From positions 118,597,928-118,661,927 of the forward strand of contig NC_080572.1 in the NCBI RefSeq assembly GCF_030247185.1: DNA of 64,000 bases, read 5' to 3'. Each line of letters opens with the position of its first letter. Within the stretch, counting starts at the first letter, position 1. The DNA is from Malaya genurostris (lineage: Eukaryota; Arthropoda; Insecta; Diptera; Culicidae). Under the pieces are notes generated by a model, which had not been told where the DNA came from, did no database searches, and was given only the letters and a program-made list of their open reading frames with translations. Position numbers and translations under genes: made by a program. Positions 55,201 to 64,000 of the stretch are shown piece by piece.

Positions 55201-56033
55201 GAGCCGATATTTTAGCCAAACGTGGTGCTATTGAGGGTGAAATTTATGAGAGACCGATTGCTTTCAACGAATTCTATAGCGCGTCTCGCCAAAGAACACT
55301 TGCCAGCTGGCAAGCTTCTTGGGATAAAGATGATCTGGGTCGGTGGATGCACTCAATTATCCCTAAAATATCGACAAAGGCATGGTTCAGGGGACTGGAT
55401 GTGAGTAGAGATTTCATTCGTGTGATGTCCAGACTCATGTCCAATCACTACACGTTAGATGCACATCTCCTTCGAATTGGACTTTCCGAGACTAATCATT
55501 GTGCTTGCGGCGAAGGTTACCGCGATATTGACCATGTTGTTTGGACATGCGTGGAGTTTCGTGATGTCAGATCTCAACTAATAAATTCCTTGCGTACCCA
55601 AGGTAGACTATCCAATGTCCCAGTTCGCGACATTCTTGCTTGTCGTGACCTTCCATACATGAAACTTCTTTATCATTTCATTAAATCCATTGGAGTTCCA
55701 ATTTAAATTTTATTTTATGTTAAACTGTTTTCTCTTCCATGAGTTCAACCAATAGCCAACTATAGGATATTGAATATAAGTGGTGAACTGATACAAACAA
55801 TCCTGAAATAGTTATAAGATCATGTACAAAATAAATGTATTTTATTTAATGTAATTAAAATAGCAACTCGCTTGATAAAAACAGTGTTTAGATTAACTAA
55901 TGAGTACCAACATACTAATATGATATTCGAAATGTATTAGGTTTAAACTACTATGTATTGTGGATGCCACGGCGAAGAAAAACTTATGTGTATTGCCTAT
56001 GAAATAAACGTATTTATGAAAAAAAAAAAAAAA
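52263..56033 (+). mobile_element. I-group LINE, 5' truncated, intact ORF2 remainder, poly-A tail
   Basis: The flanking 14-bp direct repeat is AACATAGACTAAAC (52249-52262 and 56034-56047). It starts within the endonuclease, has one open frame to 55706, a 3' UTR and an A tail of about 15 at 56019-56033. It shares family, 3' UTR and most sequence with the copies at 38035-45117 and looks the youngest of the three. Confidence 0.9.
52278..55706 (+). CDS. I-group ORF2 polyprotein (EN end, RT, RNase H), open
   Basis: About 1142 codons without a stop, but with no own start codon: the 5' truncation removed the beginning of the endonuclease. EN motifs LILGDFNSHGMMWGS, PSALDLSLCSTS and GSDHLPIIIS are kept. 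RT blocks: NSYRPIAMLSCIRKLFEKI, FGFRRNKGTNDCLALLS, VFLDIKGAFDSVS, GLPQGSCLSPLLYNFYVND and the catalytic LRQLADDGVVSV (about 53990). RNase H: FYTDGSRMEEATGF, IAELAAVHYSL, FTDSLSAIEAI and WVPAHCSIPGNERADILAK. C-terminal finger: HCACGEGYRDIDHVVWTC. All RT and RNase H catalytic residues are present. RNase H in the ORF2 is typical of I, LOA and R1 groups, so the exact clade is uncertain. Unlikely to be translated without its 5' part. Confidence 0.9.
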   Translation, partial: PSTSSIEVVACQINIKGKDICIASVYIPPRAQVGQRQLNEIVEALPAPRLILGDFNSHGMMWGSVYNDSRSSLIYNICDNFSMTVLNMGSMTRIPRPPARPSALDLSLCSTSIRLDCTWKVFPDLHGSDHLPIIISISSNKGIANSVNIPYDLTKNIDWIKYQSNISSVLTSMEELPPLEEYDFLVCSILEAAEQAQTKRFLGPSSNRRPPNPWWDKECSDAKHAKQNAFKTFLKRGGGTPQNFEKFLVLETKYKNILRVKKCSYWRHFVEGLSRETSMSTLWNTARRMRNRNVGNESEEYSNRWIFDFARKVCPDSVPTHSIVRESSSNDDSIDSPFSMMEFSIALMSCNNNAPGLDRIKFNLVKNLPDLAKRRLLELFNKFLEQNIVPPDWRQVKVIAIQKPGKPASNHNSYRPIAMLSCIRKLFEKIILRRLDTWVETNGLLSDTQFGFRRNKGTNDCLALLSSDIQIAFAQKQQMASVFLDIKGAFDSVSIDVLSDKLHQHGLPAVINNYLHNLLSEKRMHFSHGDLATIRISYMGLPQGSCLSPLLYNFYVNDIDSCLVTPCTLRQLADDGVVSVTGSKAIDLQKPLQDTLDKLSVWAVHLGIEFSAEKTELVVFSKKHDPAQLQLHMMGRIIEQVLTFKYLGVWFDSKCTWGGHIRYLITKCQQRVNFLRTITGSWWGAHPQDLIKLYQTTILSVMEYGCVCFRSAANSHIIKLERIQYRCLRIALGCMHSTHTMSLEVLAGVLPLKDRFWELSSRLLIRCDVLNPMVINNFERLVELRSQTKFMTVYFNHMSQEINPSRYIPIRVSLLNVPDSTLFFDTSMQREVRGIPDHLRSMEIPKIFSSKFRHINSEKMFYTDGSRMEEATGFGMFNNNVSASFKLQEPASVYIAELAAVHYSLNVIVTLSPNHYFLFTDSLSAIEAILSNAAGKNEPFFLGKIKQCLNDILNNNYLITIVWVPAHCSIPGNERADILAKRGAIEGEIYERPIAFNEFYSASRQRTLASWQASWDKDDLGRWMHSIIPKISTKAWFRGLDVSRDFIRVMSRLMSNHYTLDAHLLRIGLSETNHCACGEGYRDIDHVVWTCVEFRDVRSQLINSLRTQGRLSNVPVRDILACRDLPYMKLLYHFIKSIGVPI

Positions 56034-56047
56034 AACATAGACTAAAC

Positions 56048-56330
56048 ATGTGAGCAAAGCACTGATAGCTGCCAAACGATGTTCATACAGTTTATTTTGT
56101 GAGGTTGTGTCGTTTTCATGTGGGACCTGATGGATGGTGTCATATGTGAGTGAAGTGTAAGTGGAAAAGAATGAAAAACGGTAATGATCAGCTCAGGACT
56201 ATTGACCAATAATAACAAGAGTTTTATATAATCTATTTTAATCGCCACAAAAAAAATAACAGTAACCAAGTGGGCACCATAGCCTAGGAACGTCTGTCTG
56301 TTGATTTAAAATAGAAGCTGTAAGAAGCAA
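56048..56330. other. spacer
   Basis: Between the LINE and the gag remnant. No features. Confidence 0.4.
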
Positions 56331-56336
56331 ATGGTC

Positions 56337-56680
56337 TCAAGGAATCTGGACGATGAAATGAGGCAATTTCCACATCCTTTGATATTCAATAACGAATAAT
56401 TCACACGTTACTATTTCGTTAGCCTGTTTCAAATCGTTAACTAAAACTTGAATTTTATCTCTATTAACTTTAGAGATTTCTATAACTTCTGAATAAGGTG
56501 ATGTCAAATCTTTAATTATTTGCATATCAAATTCAATGGCTTTAATTTGCGCCGAAAATAGACTATCCATGGCCCAGAAGTACCCTCTGCATAATGCTTA
56601 GCTCTGGGAGTATTAAAGATCTTACAAGGATCCGGAATTAGATTAGGATGATCTTCCATGAGATCATCCATTACAATAAC
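56337..56680 (-). pseudogene. gag-like ORF1 remnant of an I/jockey-group LINE
   Basis: From 56680 leftwards: MDDLMEDHPNLIPDPCKIF, NTPRAKHYAEGTSGPWIVYF. After a frameshift near 56560 comes SPYSEVIEISKVNRDKIQVL and VNDLKQANEIVTCELFVIEY. This is the N-terminal domain of LINE gag proteins in insects. The zinc knuckles and C-terminus are missing. It may be the ORF1 type that accompanied the RNase H-bearing ORF2 nearby, but nothing here links them. Confidence 0.65.
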
Positions 56681-57771
56681 TGGTTGTTTACGGTCGAAAC
56701 AACAGAAACAAAGAAAATACAGTACAGTGAACAATAGAGTGTACGGAATGGTCAAATACGATTTAACTAAGCCGGAATCATGGCCTACAAGACCAAATTC
56801 AATTTGTATAGATTTCAAGCGTTGCAAAGTTAGACAGCAGCAAATGAAATTGAAATCTTACTTAAAGAACGAATGCATCTAGACGCTAATAAAGTAACTG
56901 AGATTCAATTCAACAAGGCGTCTAACTGTGTGTACATTATGTTTAAACGTGAAAGCGATGCACTTGCATTCGCTTCAGTTAACAACGAGGTGCACAGCGT
57001 TGAGTGTGACAACATTAAATACAAAATCCCTGTGCATATGGTGGACAATGCCATAGAAGTACGCGTGCATGACCTCCCCCCCGCAGGCCACCGATCAGTA
57101 CGTTCGGGAGAATATGTCGCAGTACGGTGAAATCCTTTCCATCGAAAGGAAAAGTATGGCGGAATTTTTTCCCCGGCATCCGGAATGGCGTGCGAGTGGT
57201 ACGTATGTATCTACGTAAGGCAATTCCATCTTACATCATTTGTGGTCAAGGTGGGACACATCCGTGTAAAACGCTGATTACCTATGAAAATCAGCTGGTT
57301 ACATGCCAGTTTTGTGAACAACCTGCACACTACGGTAAACCTTGCACCGAAACTGCGAAAAGGACATCTTCAACCAAAGACAAGGTCAATCGTTCAACAA
57401 TGGAAACTAGTGAGCGCAGTACTCCTGTTTCACCATCAAACCAACCAGCAACTGCAACCAATGTACAACAAGGCGCATCTACAGCAACTAGCAACGAGCT
57501 CAAGACTGCGAACATTAAGGAAAACGAAAAGAAGACGGAAATCAACAACAAAACCACCGATGCGGCAATGGATGACGAGACGAGTCACGAACAAAGTGCC
57601 CCTCAACCCTCGCAGGAGGGAAATGGAAGCTCCTCTCCTCCTAGAAAAAGAGTGACAACGAGATCCACTTCTAAAAATTCTCTATTTAAAAAATCAGCTA
57701 ATTCGGCCACGTAAAGCTTGTACGCAAATAGGCCTGAATAAAAATATATTTTAAATAAACAAAAAATAAAA
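56681..57771 (+). mobile_element. ORF1-only non-LTR retroelement, copy 2
   Basis: Matches copy 1 from the 5' UTR word GTTTACGGTCGAAACAAC and AGTGAACAATAGAG through the ORF to the 3' UTR (AAGCTTGTACGCAAATAGG, CTGAATAAAAATATATTTTAA) and an A-rich tail. The first about 70 bases of copy 1 are absent, so it is slightly 5'-truncated. It too lacks ORF2 between the ORF1 stop and the tail. No target duplication was recognised. Confidence 0.7.
56748..57714 (+). pseudogene. gag-like ORF1 protein, copy 2, frameshifted
   Basis: Starts MVKYDLTKPESWPTRPNSI, then CIDFKRCKVRQQQMKLKS. Shift near 56870, then MHLDANKVTEIQFNKASNC and IPVHMVDNAIEVRVHDLP. Shifts near 57080 and 57165, then FFPGIRNGVRVVRMYLRKAI. The zinc knuckle CQFCEQPAHYGKPC fits CX2CX4HX4C. 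The tail is low complexity (NQPATATNVQQGASTATSN, NKTTDAAMDDETSHEQSA) and basic at the end (PPRKRVTTRSTSKNSL). The shared domain order with copy 1, despite much divergence, supports a real protein-coding family. Confidence 0.8.
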
Positions 57772-58840
57772 TTTAATTGATTGTTGTTACTGATGTTGGT
57801 GGACAAACCTCTCTACGACATCCAGTTCCGTATAACGCACTAGAAGATAGGAAAGATTTTCGATCAAAATGCCTGACTACCTCAAAACCGTCGTCCGGAT
57901 GCGAAGAAGGGAAGAAAGGGTGATGAGTTTTCTTCGTTGTTTCCAAAAGTTTCAGCAAACTTTGTTTTTGAGTTATTTATGTGAGATAACCACATTGCTG
58001 AAAATTTAATCACAAATTCCGGATCATATTCCCGATTGCTTGTAGAAAACAATTATGGTGTTGGATTTTCACGATTCAATTCTACCCACTTTTTTACTGG
58101 TAAATTTTGAAAAAGTGCTCCCTAGTAAAGTAAGCCAAAATCACTACAAAACAAGGAAGCACGAACCGATTAGATATATTCTTAGCTACATATATCTCTG
58201 GTTGCCGAATGCCACATGGCTCCTAGACTGGATCTATTCGGAGAAGGATAATACTTTCAATCTGCTAGTGGACACCATCCCCTGCCTTCAGGATGCTGTG
58301 TAAAACAGGAAATGCAAACACCATGACAACAATTTCAATGGGACAGTTTCAACTAACAGATAAAATACATAATTTCATGTGTCTTATTTTGACACGTAGA
58401 CTCTGAGATATCTGTTTAGCTTTCCTAATTCGAGAAAGTCAAAAAGCGCTTAAAGATTTATGAAAGCAAAAACGAGAATAATGTTGAATACACGAGCACA
58501 CCCAAATGCTGAAAATAAAAACTCAGCTGTTGAGGAACCAAACCAACAGAACTGATTCAAAATAGAATCGCCAATTAGATAGTAAAAAGAAACACGCGCA
58601 ACATCCTAGAATGGGACCCCGTTCCCGACTGCGAGCGAGCAAAAGCACGTGCACGGGCTGACCCCAACGAATAAAAGGAAAAACGTAAAGCAAAGCAAGT
58701 AAACATGAGCTATCGCTTTTCCGTGCCCACTCTACAACGAATCCCGTTTAGTCGTTGGCGCTCGTGCATGGTTTCGTTCGCCCATTCGGGTTTCGATTTT
58801 GTTGTGGCAGAAAATGGGTCAGCCATTGAACCCGTCCGTA
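57772..58840. other. no recognised feature
   Basis: An 82-codon plus-strand ORF at 58055-58303 (containing YILSYIYLWLPNATWLLDW) looks protein-like but has no family I know. The rest is AT-rich non-coding sequence. Confidence 0.35.
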
Positions 58841-58851
58841 CTACCAGTGGT

Positions 58852-58882
58852 AGCAACAACAACAACAACAACAACAACAACG
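58852..58882 (+). repeat. (CAA)n microsatellite
   Basis: About nine AAC triplets in a row (58853-58881), followed 100 bases later by a shorter CTACTACTACTACTATTA run at 58983. The surrounding 152-codon ORF (58705-59163) takes its N and Y runs from these microsatellites and is not supported as a gene. Confidence 0.9.
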
Positions 58883-60130
58883 TCGAGAACAGAAACAACA
58901 TCACCGCTCAGCTGAAGCCGTCATTAACTTTGTTGGTTTCCGTGAGCTTGTTTTTCGCAATTACACAACACTGCTATGGACACTACTACTACTACTATTA
59001 CAGAAGTAGAACTTTCGCGGTTCTCCACATGGTAGCTGCAACAGCACGACGTGCTCAGTGGGGATTCCGGCTGTATGGCATATCGATAATAGTGATGATA
59101 ATGATGACGTCTAGAATTTCCTACAACTCTATTAGGCCGACCCTCGGCTTGGGTTGGCAATAGAATAGGTCTCGAGTTTTCCATTTGATTTATTCATTCA
59201 ACCGAACGTTGCAATCGCAATCTTAAATCGGCATGTTCATTTCCATGAGTACAGTAGTTAGGTAGGGTTATTAACTTATTTCAACCATGGAGTTCAAACA
59301 GCCTGAATGACAGAAAGATAACCAAACGCGTGTTTTCTTGTCGCTAAACTTGTCAAAAATTCTAGCAGGTGCTCTTTCTAGCAGTTAGAGAGTGATTTTT
59401 CCAGTAATTGTGGAATTTTCGGGCAATGATCTCGGTCTCATCTTCGACAGTTCGGAAATACGATGGACTCCATGGACTTTGCCTTGTGTTGAACCGAGTA
59501 AGATTACGAGCTTGTAAACAATAATATTTAATTGTCAAAAAATAGAGGTTGGCTGTGGCGGTAAAAAATCTTATAAAATGGTAATATACTTACCATTTCT
59601 CCATAAATCATAAGTTGTTCGCAAAATCGTTTTCATTTTTTTGACAGATGAAAATGAGTGTAACACTCTTGTTAAGGCGTATTTCGAAATGGTTCATGTT
59701 TACGTTTTCATTATCGTGCTTCCTCGTTTCGGGTGCGGATCTGTTTGTTTACTTCGTTGCAGCGATTTCTCGTGCTATGTGTCACGTTTATCATACTCGG
59801 GCCGTTTCTACACCGCCCCTTGTCTGTCCCCCTTCAAGTTAAATCATTGCAATGACGAAATGAGGTTAACTGCACAGTATCGGAACGGTGAAGTGCACTG
59901 CCAACGTTTGTCAATGTAATTAAAATTGAAACGCAATTGATTTCATTCAATTTTACTGGTGTTCGCAACATAAAAAACAAAATATCACTCGCAAGTATCC
60001 TGGCAACCATTGGGGCTTCCCAAATGTTTCGCAAAGCTCTTTGGTTTGTTTCCGAATTGGATGATGATCAGTTTAAAGAGTTGTTGTATTTCTTAAACTC
60101 CTAATACACGCATATACGCATTACCCTTAA
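58883..60130. other. no supported gene
   Basis: Moderate base composition with several overlapping ORFs under 95 codons. Nothing conserved was recognised. Confidence 0.35.
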
Positions 60131-60187
60131 CGTTCTTCTATTTTTTCCTTTTCAGGTGAGTTCGAAATGCTGTTCCATAAGTAAGTA
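60131..60187 (+). promoter_or_regulatory. candidate recursive splice site / 25-bp RS exon
   Basis: A long pyrimidine tract (TTCTTCTATTTTTTCC, then TTTTCAG ending at 60156) is joined directly to GTGAGT (60157-60162). This juxtaposed 3'/5' splice-site arrangement marks ratchet points in long insect introns. A second consensus donor GTAAGT sits at 60182, so the 25 bases 60157-60181 could act as a recursive-splicing exon. It would imply an intron of a + strand host gene here. Confidence 0.45.
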
Positions 60188-60935
60188 TTCGGTAACATTT
60201 GTGTCAGTGATCCTTGCTGTGCCGCTCGCTAACGCGATGATTCCCAACCATCCCACTAGTGACCGTGAGGTCACATCCAATCCTACTTGCAACTATTAAT
60301 TTGCCATCGCGTTACATATATATTAAATATATTCTCGTACCCATTATCGACTCTACGACCACCCTGACGAAAAATACACATGACCAGCGAACGCAACGCG
60401 ACAAAGAACTTCGAGCGAAAACGCCTCTCAGACACGCAAATGCCGCCGAAAGTGGGCCAATGAACCTCCATAACCCGGTTCACCGAGAGCCTCCCAACAG
60501 CCAACCGTGGCAAAACTTATTTCCATTACCGAACGATGCGGTGGTGGCTCACGAACAACGACCAGAGCTCCGACAATGTACGATGGAGCCCTCGCATGTA
60601 CATTTCGACGATGCGTTTATTATATTTGCCTGTTAATGTTTCGCATGCGAAAATAAATGACATCATCAATCAACCGATCATTTATCTCTCATCCGACGAT
60701 CGTGATTATTGTGAGTTGTAATAACTACTCGAGTCGTTCATTCTGTCATCGACTATCCATCAATCTTTCATTGTTGGTGCACCTAATATGTATTGTAGTA
60801 TTGACCTAGTTGGCTCCATGAGTCGATTTTATTCGATCTAAGTCATTGGCGTTTGCTACGAAACCATAATAGCTCCAGGTTTGTTATAGTGGAGTGTTTC
60901 TATAAAACAATTCTTCATATTGGGAGTACAAATTA
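60188..60935. other. no supported gene
   Basis: A 125-codon ORF (60259-60636) has no recognisable motifs and overlaps opposite-strand ORFs. Nothing further was seen. Confidence 0.35.
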
Positions 60936-60939
60936 ATTC

Positions 60940-61540
60940 GGTCCGTTTTATTTGGAATGAAAAAAACAACTATTTCAAAATAAAATGAGTTTAAAGATTA
61001 AGCAAAGTATCATCCATCGGTAGTTATTGCTTTTTCCCACCTTTCAGGCATTTTTTGAATTCCATCTCGCAAAAAATGTCTCGTCTGCGAAAGAAGTAAA
61101 CCCATTGGAACAATCAGTAATCAGAAGGAACAATGTCAGAAGAATGCGGCGGGTGCGGTAAAATGTATCAATTGAAAGTTTCCAAATATTTTCTCACGAC
61201 TTTTGCGACATTAGGCCGAGCGTTGTCATGCAGGAGAATAACTTTAACATGTTTTTGCTTGTATTCTGGCCGTTCTTCTCGTAATGCACGACTCAAACGC
61301 ATTAATTGCGGTCTATACCAATCTCCCGTTATAGCTTCGCATGGTTGTAGCAACTCATAGTATACAACACCCTTTTGGTCCCACCAGATGGCTTTGGTGT
61401 GGATGTTGAGGTCGATGGCATCAATTAATCGGGCATAGCGTAGGATTTTAACTTCTTATTGTTATCATAAAATATCAATTTTTCATCCCCAGTAACAATG
61501 CGATGTTAAAAACCCTTTTCGCTTTTCGACTTTTTAACCG
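60940..61540 (-). pseudogene. irritans-like mariner, C-terminal half
   Basis: From 61540 leftwards in broken frames: GFLTSHCYWGDEKLIFYD, corresponding to the first catalytic block (TGDEKW in relatives). Then MPSTSTPKPSGGTKRVLYT and LLQPCEAITGDWYRPQL. The second aspartate region is VILLHDNARPNVAKVVRKYL. The third is lost in decay near 61130. The N-terminal half of the same protein is at 63490-63860, beyond a 1.95-kb insertion. Confidence 0.7.
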
Positions 61541-62219
61541 AGAGCTGAATGTCATATACCATTCGACTCAGCTCGACGAACTGAGAAAATGACTGTGTGT
61601 GTATGTGAGTATGTTTATGATAAAAATATGCACTCACCTTTCTCAAAGATAGCTTACTATTTAATTTCATCCCGATCCGACTTCCGGTTCCGGAGATACA
61701 AAATGATATGCACCAAATAAAAGGAAAAAATACGCTCTCATTTCATTTGGATTTGACTTCCGGTTCCGGAGTTACATGGTAATATGTGAAAATTAGAGAA
61801 AAAATGTGTACTCAATTTTTTCGGTAACAGCCTAACCAATTTTCACAAATTAAGATTCAAATGAACGTTCTTATAGTTTCCTAAGAAGAACATTTCATAT
61901 GGATCCCATTTCCGGTTCCGGAACTAAAGCGTTATAAGTAGAAAATTACTAATTTCATGAGTATTTTTTTCCGGATTCGCAGCTACAGACGATGAGTGTC
62001 AAAGTTTTCTAACCGCCATATAGAATGAAAATATGTACATCACCGGTACGTGCAACGTGGAAGAAGAAAGTACAAAACGATCGATGCGTGCTTTATTCTA
62101 TTCCGTACACGCTATAAAACGAAAAAGAAACGGTTACGGATGTCTGCTACTGGTGTGTGATCTTGGTAAAATACGGTGTACGATAGATATTTTTTTGTTA
62201 TTTTATGATAAGTGCGACC

Positions 62220-62483
62220 GAAAGAATAAAAGAATGTCAATGAATTGAAATTGATTTGAAAAATATGTGATTTTCTCAGTTGGTAGTGCAGTAATTCCGT
62301 CAATTATAATGGTAATAATAATAATAATAATAATGATAATAATAATAATAATATTAATAATGATAATTATAATAATAATTATAATTATAATAATAATTAT
62401 AATTATAATTATAATTATAATTATACATAATTATAATTATAATTATAATTATAATTATAATTATAATTATAATTATAATTATA

Positions 62484-62516
<33 letters not shown>

Positions 62517-62532
62517 ATTATTATTATTATTA

Positions 62533-62572
<40 letters not shown>

Positions 62573-62661
62573 TATAATTGACGGAATTACTGCACTACCA
62601 ACTGAGAAAATCACATATTTTTCAAATCAATTTCAATTCATTGACATTCTTTTATTCTTTC
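62220..62661. repeat. 442-bp palindrome with (TAA)n / (TTATAA)n core
   Basis: The unique outer arms (62220-62320 and about 62560-62661) are perfect reverse complements by eye, from GAAAGAATAAAAGAATGTC to GGTAATAATAATAA. The same peptide MIFSVGSAVIPSIIMV is encoded outward on both strands as a result. The centre is AT microsatellite (TAA, TTATAA and TTA runs). Confidence 0.9.
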
Positions 62662-62692
62662 TTTCTTTTTTTGACATTCTTTTATTATTTTC

Positions 62693-62805
62693 TTAATTAT
62701 AATTATAATTATAATTATAATTATTATAATTATTATAATTATAATTATAATTATAATTATAATTATAATTATAATTATAATTATAATTATAATTTTAATA
62801 TTAAT
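62693..62805. repeat. (TTATAA)n microsatellite
   Basis: About 110 bases of near-uninterrupted AATTAT repeats, separated from the palindrome by TCTTTCTTTCTTTTTTTGAC. Confidence 0.9.
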
Positions 62806-63440
62806 AATTCTACTACTTTTTTTGTGCTGTTTAGCAGAAGTAATAGAAACGAAGGTTCGCTTCGTTTGTTAGATTTCGTTCAATTGGTTCAATCGGAATA
62901 TCATACTCTATTTATAGTAAGTCAAGGTTTAACTGGGTTCAAAACTGTTCCAATTTGTAGGTCATAGTTGTTGTTGGCAAACGAACCAACTTCGGTTATT
63001 CCAGTAATCTGAATCAGTAATGGCATTTCACTAGAGTGATACACCATCGAGTAAGTTTCATTTCAACACTGGGAAGGCCTCTAAACGCACATTGCATAAA
63101 AAGGAAAGCGCACTTCTTCTTAATCCACCTCAGACAATTTCAGAGTTCTGCTCTAGCAATTTGGTGTGATCCAGTGCTAGAGTTGAAAGATAATAAACAC
63201 GCACTTTCATTATGCGTGCACACTTCAGTGGTGTATATGTGTGAAAGAGAAGAGCTCTCGCTGATGTTGTCAGTTGTACTTGCTCTTCTTCACACAAAGA
63301 AGATGGACATCTGGATCTGAATCCGGTTTCGGAAGTATTGGAAATAGTGAACAAAAGTGAACAAAAAGCCGAAGTCAGAACAAACTTTCCTATTTTTATT
63401 CAATAAACAGTTGTTTTGGCGAATTCCACGGTAATATTTA
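62806..63440. other. element interior or flank, no features
   Basis: No domain was recognised. Short ORFs only. Confidence 0.35.
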
Positions 63441-63489
63441 TGATGTTATGAGTAATATGAGAAAGGCATCATTACACCACGAGGTGGAT

Positions 63490-63860
63490 TAAAACAGTTT
63501 TTTTGTTGCCTTCGAATCAGCTGCTCGCAAGTAAAAAATCGGATTTCAATGTCTCTTGGTTTTAGTTCCAAGGCACCCAACTGACTTACTTTTGAATGAT
63601 TTTCTTCTTCATCGAGTAATGCCTCCAACAATTTGTCTTCGATTTTTTTGTTGTTGTCCAGAGCGAGGCCTGTCTTCAACGCTGAACTTCTTGAAACGTC
63701 GAAACCATTCCCTACATGATTTATCTGTTGGAGCATTATCATTATAAACATCCACAAGCATTTAATGCGCTTCAGCTGTACTTTTCTTCTAATTATAACA
63801 GAAAACAAAAACTTCCCGTAAATGCTGCTCAGAATTGACACAGTTATAAACAAGGTTTTT
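63490..63860 (-). pseudogene. irritans-like mariner, N-terminal half
   Basis: From 63860 leftwards in broken frames: REVFVFCYN and KKSTAEAH, then VDVYNDNAPTDKSCREWFRR (helix-turn-helix), EDRPRSGQ and KKIEDKLLEALLDEEENHS. The open part ends with QLGALELKPRDIEIRFFTCE and QLIRRQQKN. In intact irritans mariners the ELKPRD..CEQL block is followed directly by KGFLHRIVTGDEKW, which is what resumes at 61540. The two halves are therefore one gene split by an insertion. Confidence 0.7.
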
Positions 63861-64000
63861 AATGAAAACTCGAGGTCTAACCTTTCGAAACTATCGACAT
63901 CAGCTGTTACTGTTTAATATTCATAACAGCCAGAGCCTTTTTTGAAAACGAACCGAACTAGCCCTAACCCAGCCCAATGAAAGTGTTATTACTTCTAAAC
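63861..64000. other. right edge of window
   Basis: Short flank with no recognised feature. The end of the mariner may lie here, but no terminal repeat was identified. Confidence 0.3.

Larger units (their letters stand above)
61541..63489 (-). mobile_element. dispersed-repeat element that split a mariner
   Basis: Read on the minus strand it starts TTAATCCACCTCGTGG, TGTAATGATGCCTTTCTC (63490-63455). It ends with CTCAGTTCGTCGAGCTGAG and TCGAATGGTATATGACATTC near 61550, the two end words of the dispersed family. TTCCGGTTCCGG-type words occur at 61685, 61752 and 61912. It carries the AT-rich palindrome at 62220-62661. It has no coding sequence. Confidence 0.6.

Noticed and set aside
58705..59163. 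152-codon ORF with N-run and hydrophobic stretch, possible membrane protein
   Set aside because: The N and Y runs come from CAA and CTA microsatellites. An opposite-strand ORF overlaps it and there is no conserved domain.
62267..62614. 82-129 codon ORFs made of I, N and Y runs on both strands
   Set aside because: They are translations of AT microsatellites inside a palindrome. The same peptide appears on both strands because of the inverted arms.

Overview
This window looks like repeat-rich nuclear DNA from an insect, most likely a mosquito (Culicidae). That assignment is inference. It rests on DD37E (ITmD37E-type) transposons, several mariner types, a DD41D transposon, and RNase H-bearing I-group, CR1 and jockey-type LINEs. 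It also rests on short dispersed repeats carrying the motifs TTCCGGAACCGGAAGTC and GTGTAATGATGCCTTTCTC, which I associate with mosquito genomes. Every stop-free open frame longer than about 200 codons belongs to a transposable element. I found no complete, recognisable host gene and no operon-like organisation.

Layout. 1-1.6 kb: decayed RTE-like LINE on the + strand. 2.05-2.28 kb: GGGTTCGGGTACGG-type simple repeat. 4.2-5.0 kb: jockey-type RT remnant on the - strand. 5.3-5.6 kb: mariner fossil. 5.83-6.9 kb: foldback element with a near-perfect palindromic core. 8.4-11.7 kb: dispersed short repeats hosting a TIR element. 11.8-12.45 kb: mariner fossil. 15.1-15.4 kb: tandem repeat. 15.98-16.90 kb: DD41D element whose 5' end has been replaced by an inverted copy of its 3' end. 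17.06-18.2 kb: almost intact mariner, fused to a second DD41D-type remnant (18.2-18.63 kb). 19.2-19.96 kb: DD37-type fossil. 21.06 kb: possible host microexon. 21.77-22.6 kb: second foldback element. 22.85-24.69 kb: inverted and tandem repeats that received an ORF1-only retroelement. 25.7-28.2 kb: 163-bp tandem repeat hosting an ITmD37E element. 28.23-28.52 kb: hAT MITE. 28.7-29.4 kb: mariner remnant fused to an unknown ORF. 31.7-32.0 kb: possible small spliced gene. 33.86-37.85 kb: CR1 element with a PHD-finger ORF1, split by a 1.18-kb TIR element. 38.0-45.1 kb: I-group LINE split by another copy of the same family in the opposite orientation. 48.6-49.6 kb: second ITmD37E copy. 49.8-52.0 kb: GGAACTGAATTCT minisatellite. 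52.26-56.03 kb: third I-group copy, with an intact ORF2. 56.3-57.8 kb: gag remnant and a second ORF1-only element. 60.13-60.19 kb: candidate recursive splice site. 60.9-63.9 kb: mariner split by a dispersed repeat that contains a 442-bp AT-rich palindrome.

How it fits together. Target-site duplications and matching flanks allow several nested insertions to be ordered in time. A possible microexon near 21.06 kb and a recursive-splice-like site near 60.16 kb, both on the + strand, would fit a location inside very long introns of a host gene. The sequence alone does not prove this. The strongest candidate for something under-described is the ORF1-only retroelement: a zinc-knuckle gag without reverse transcriptase, seen in two diverged copies, one of them flanked by a target-site duplication.
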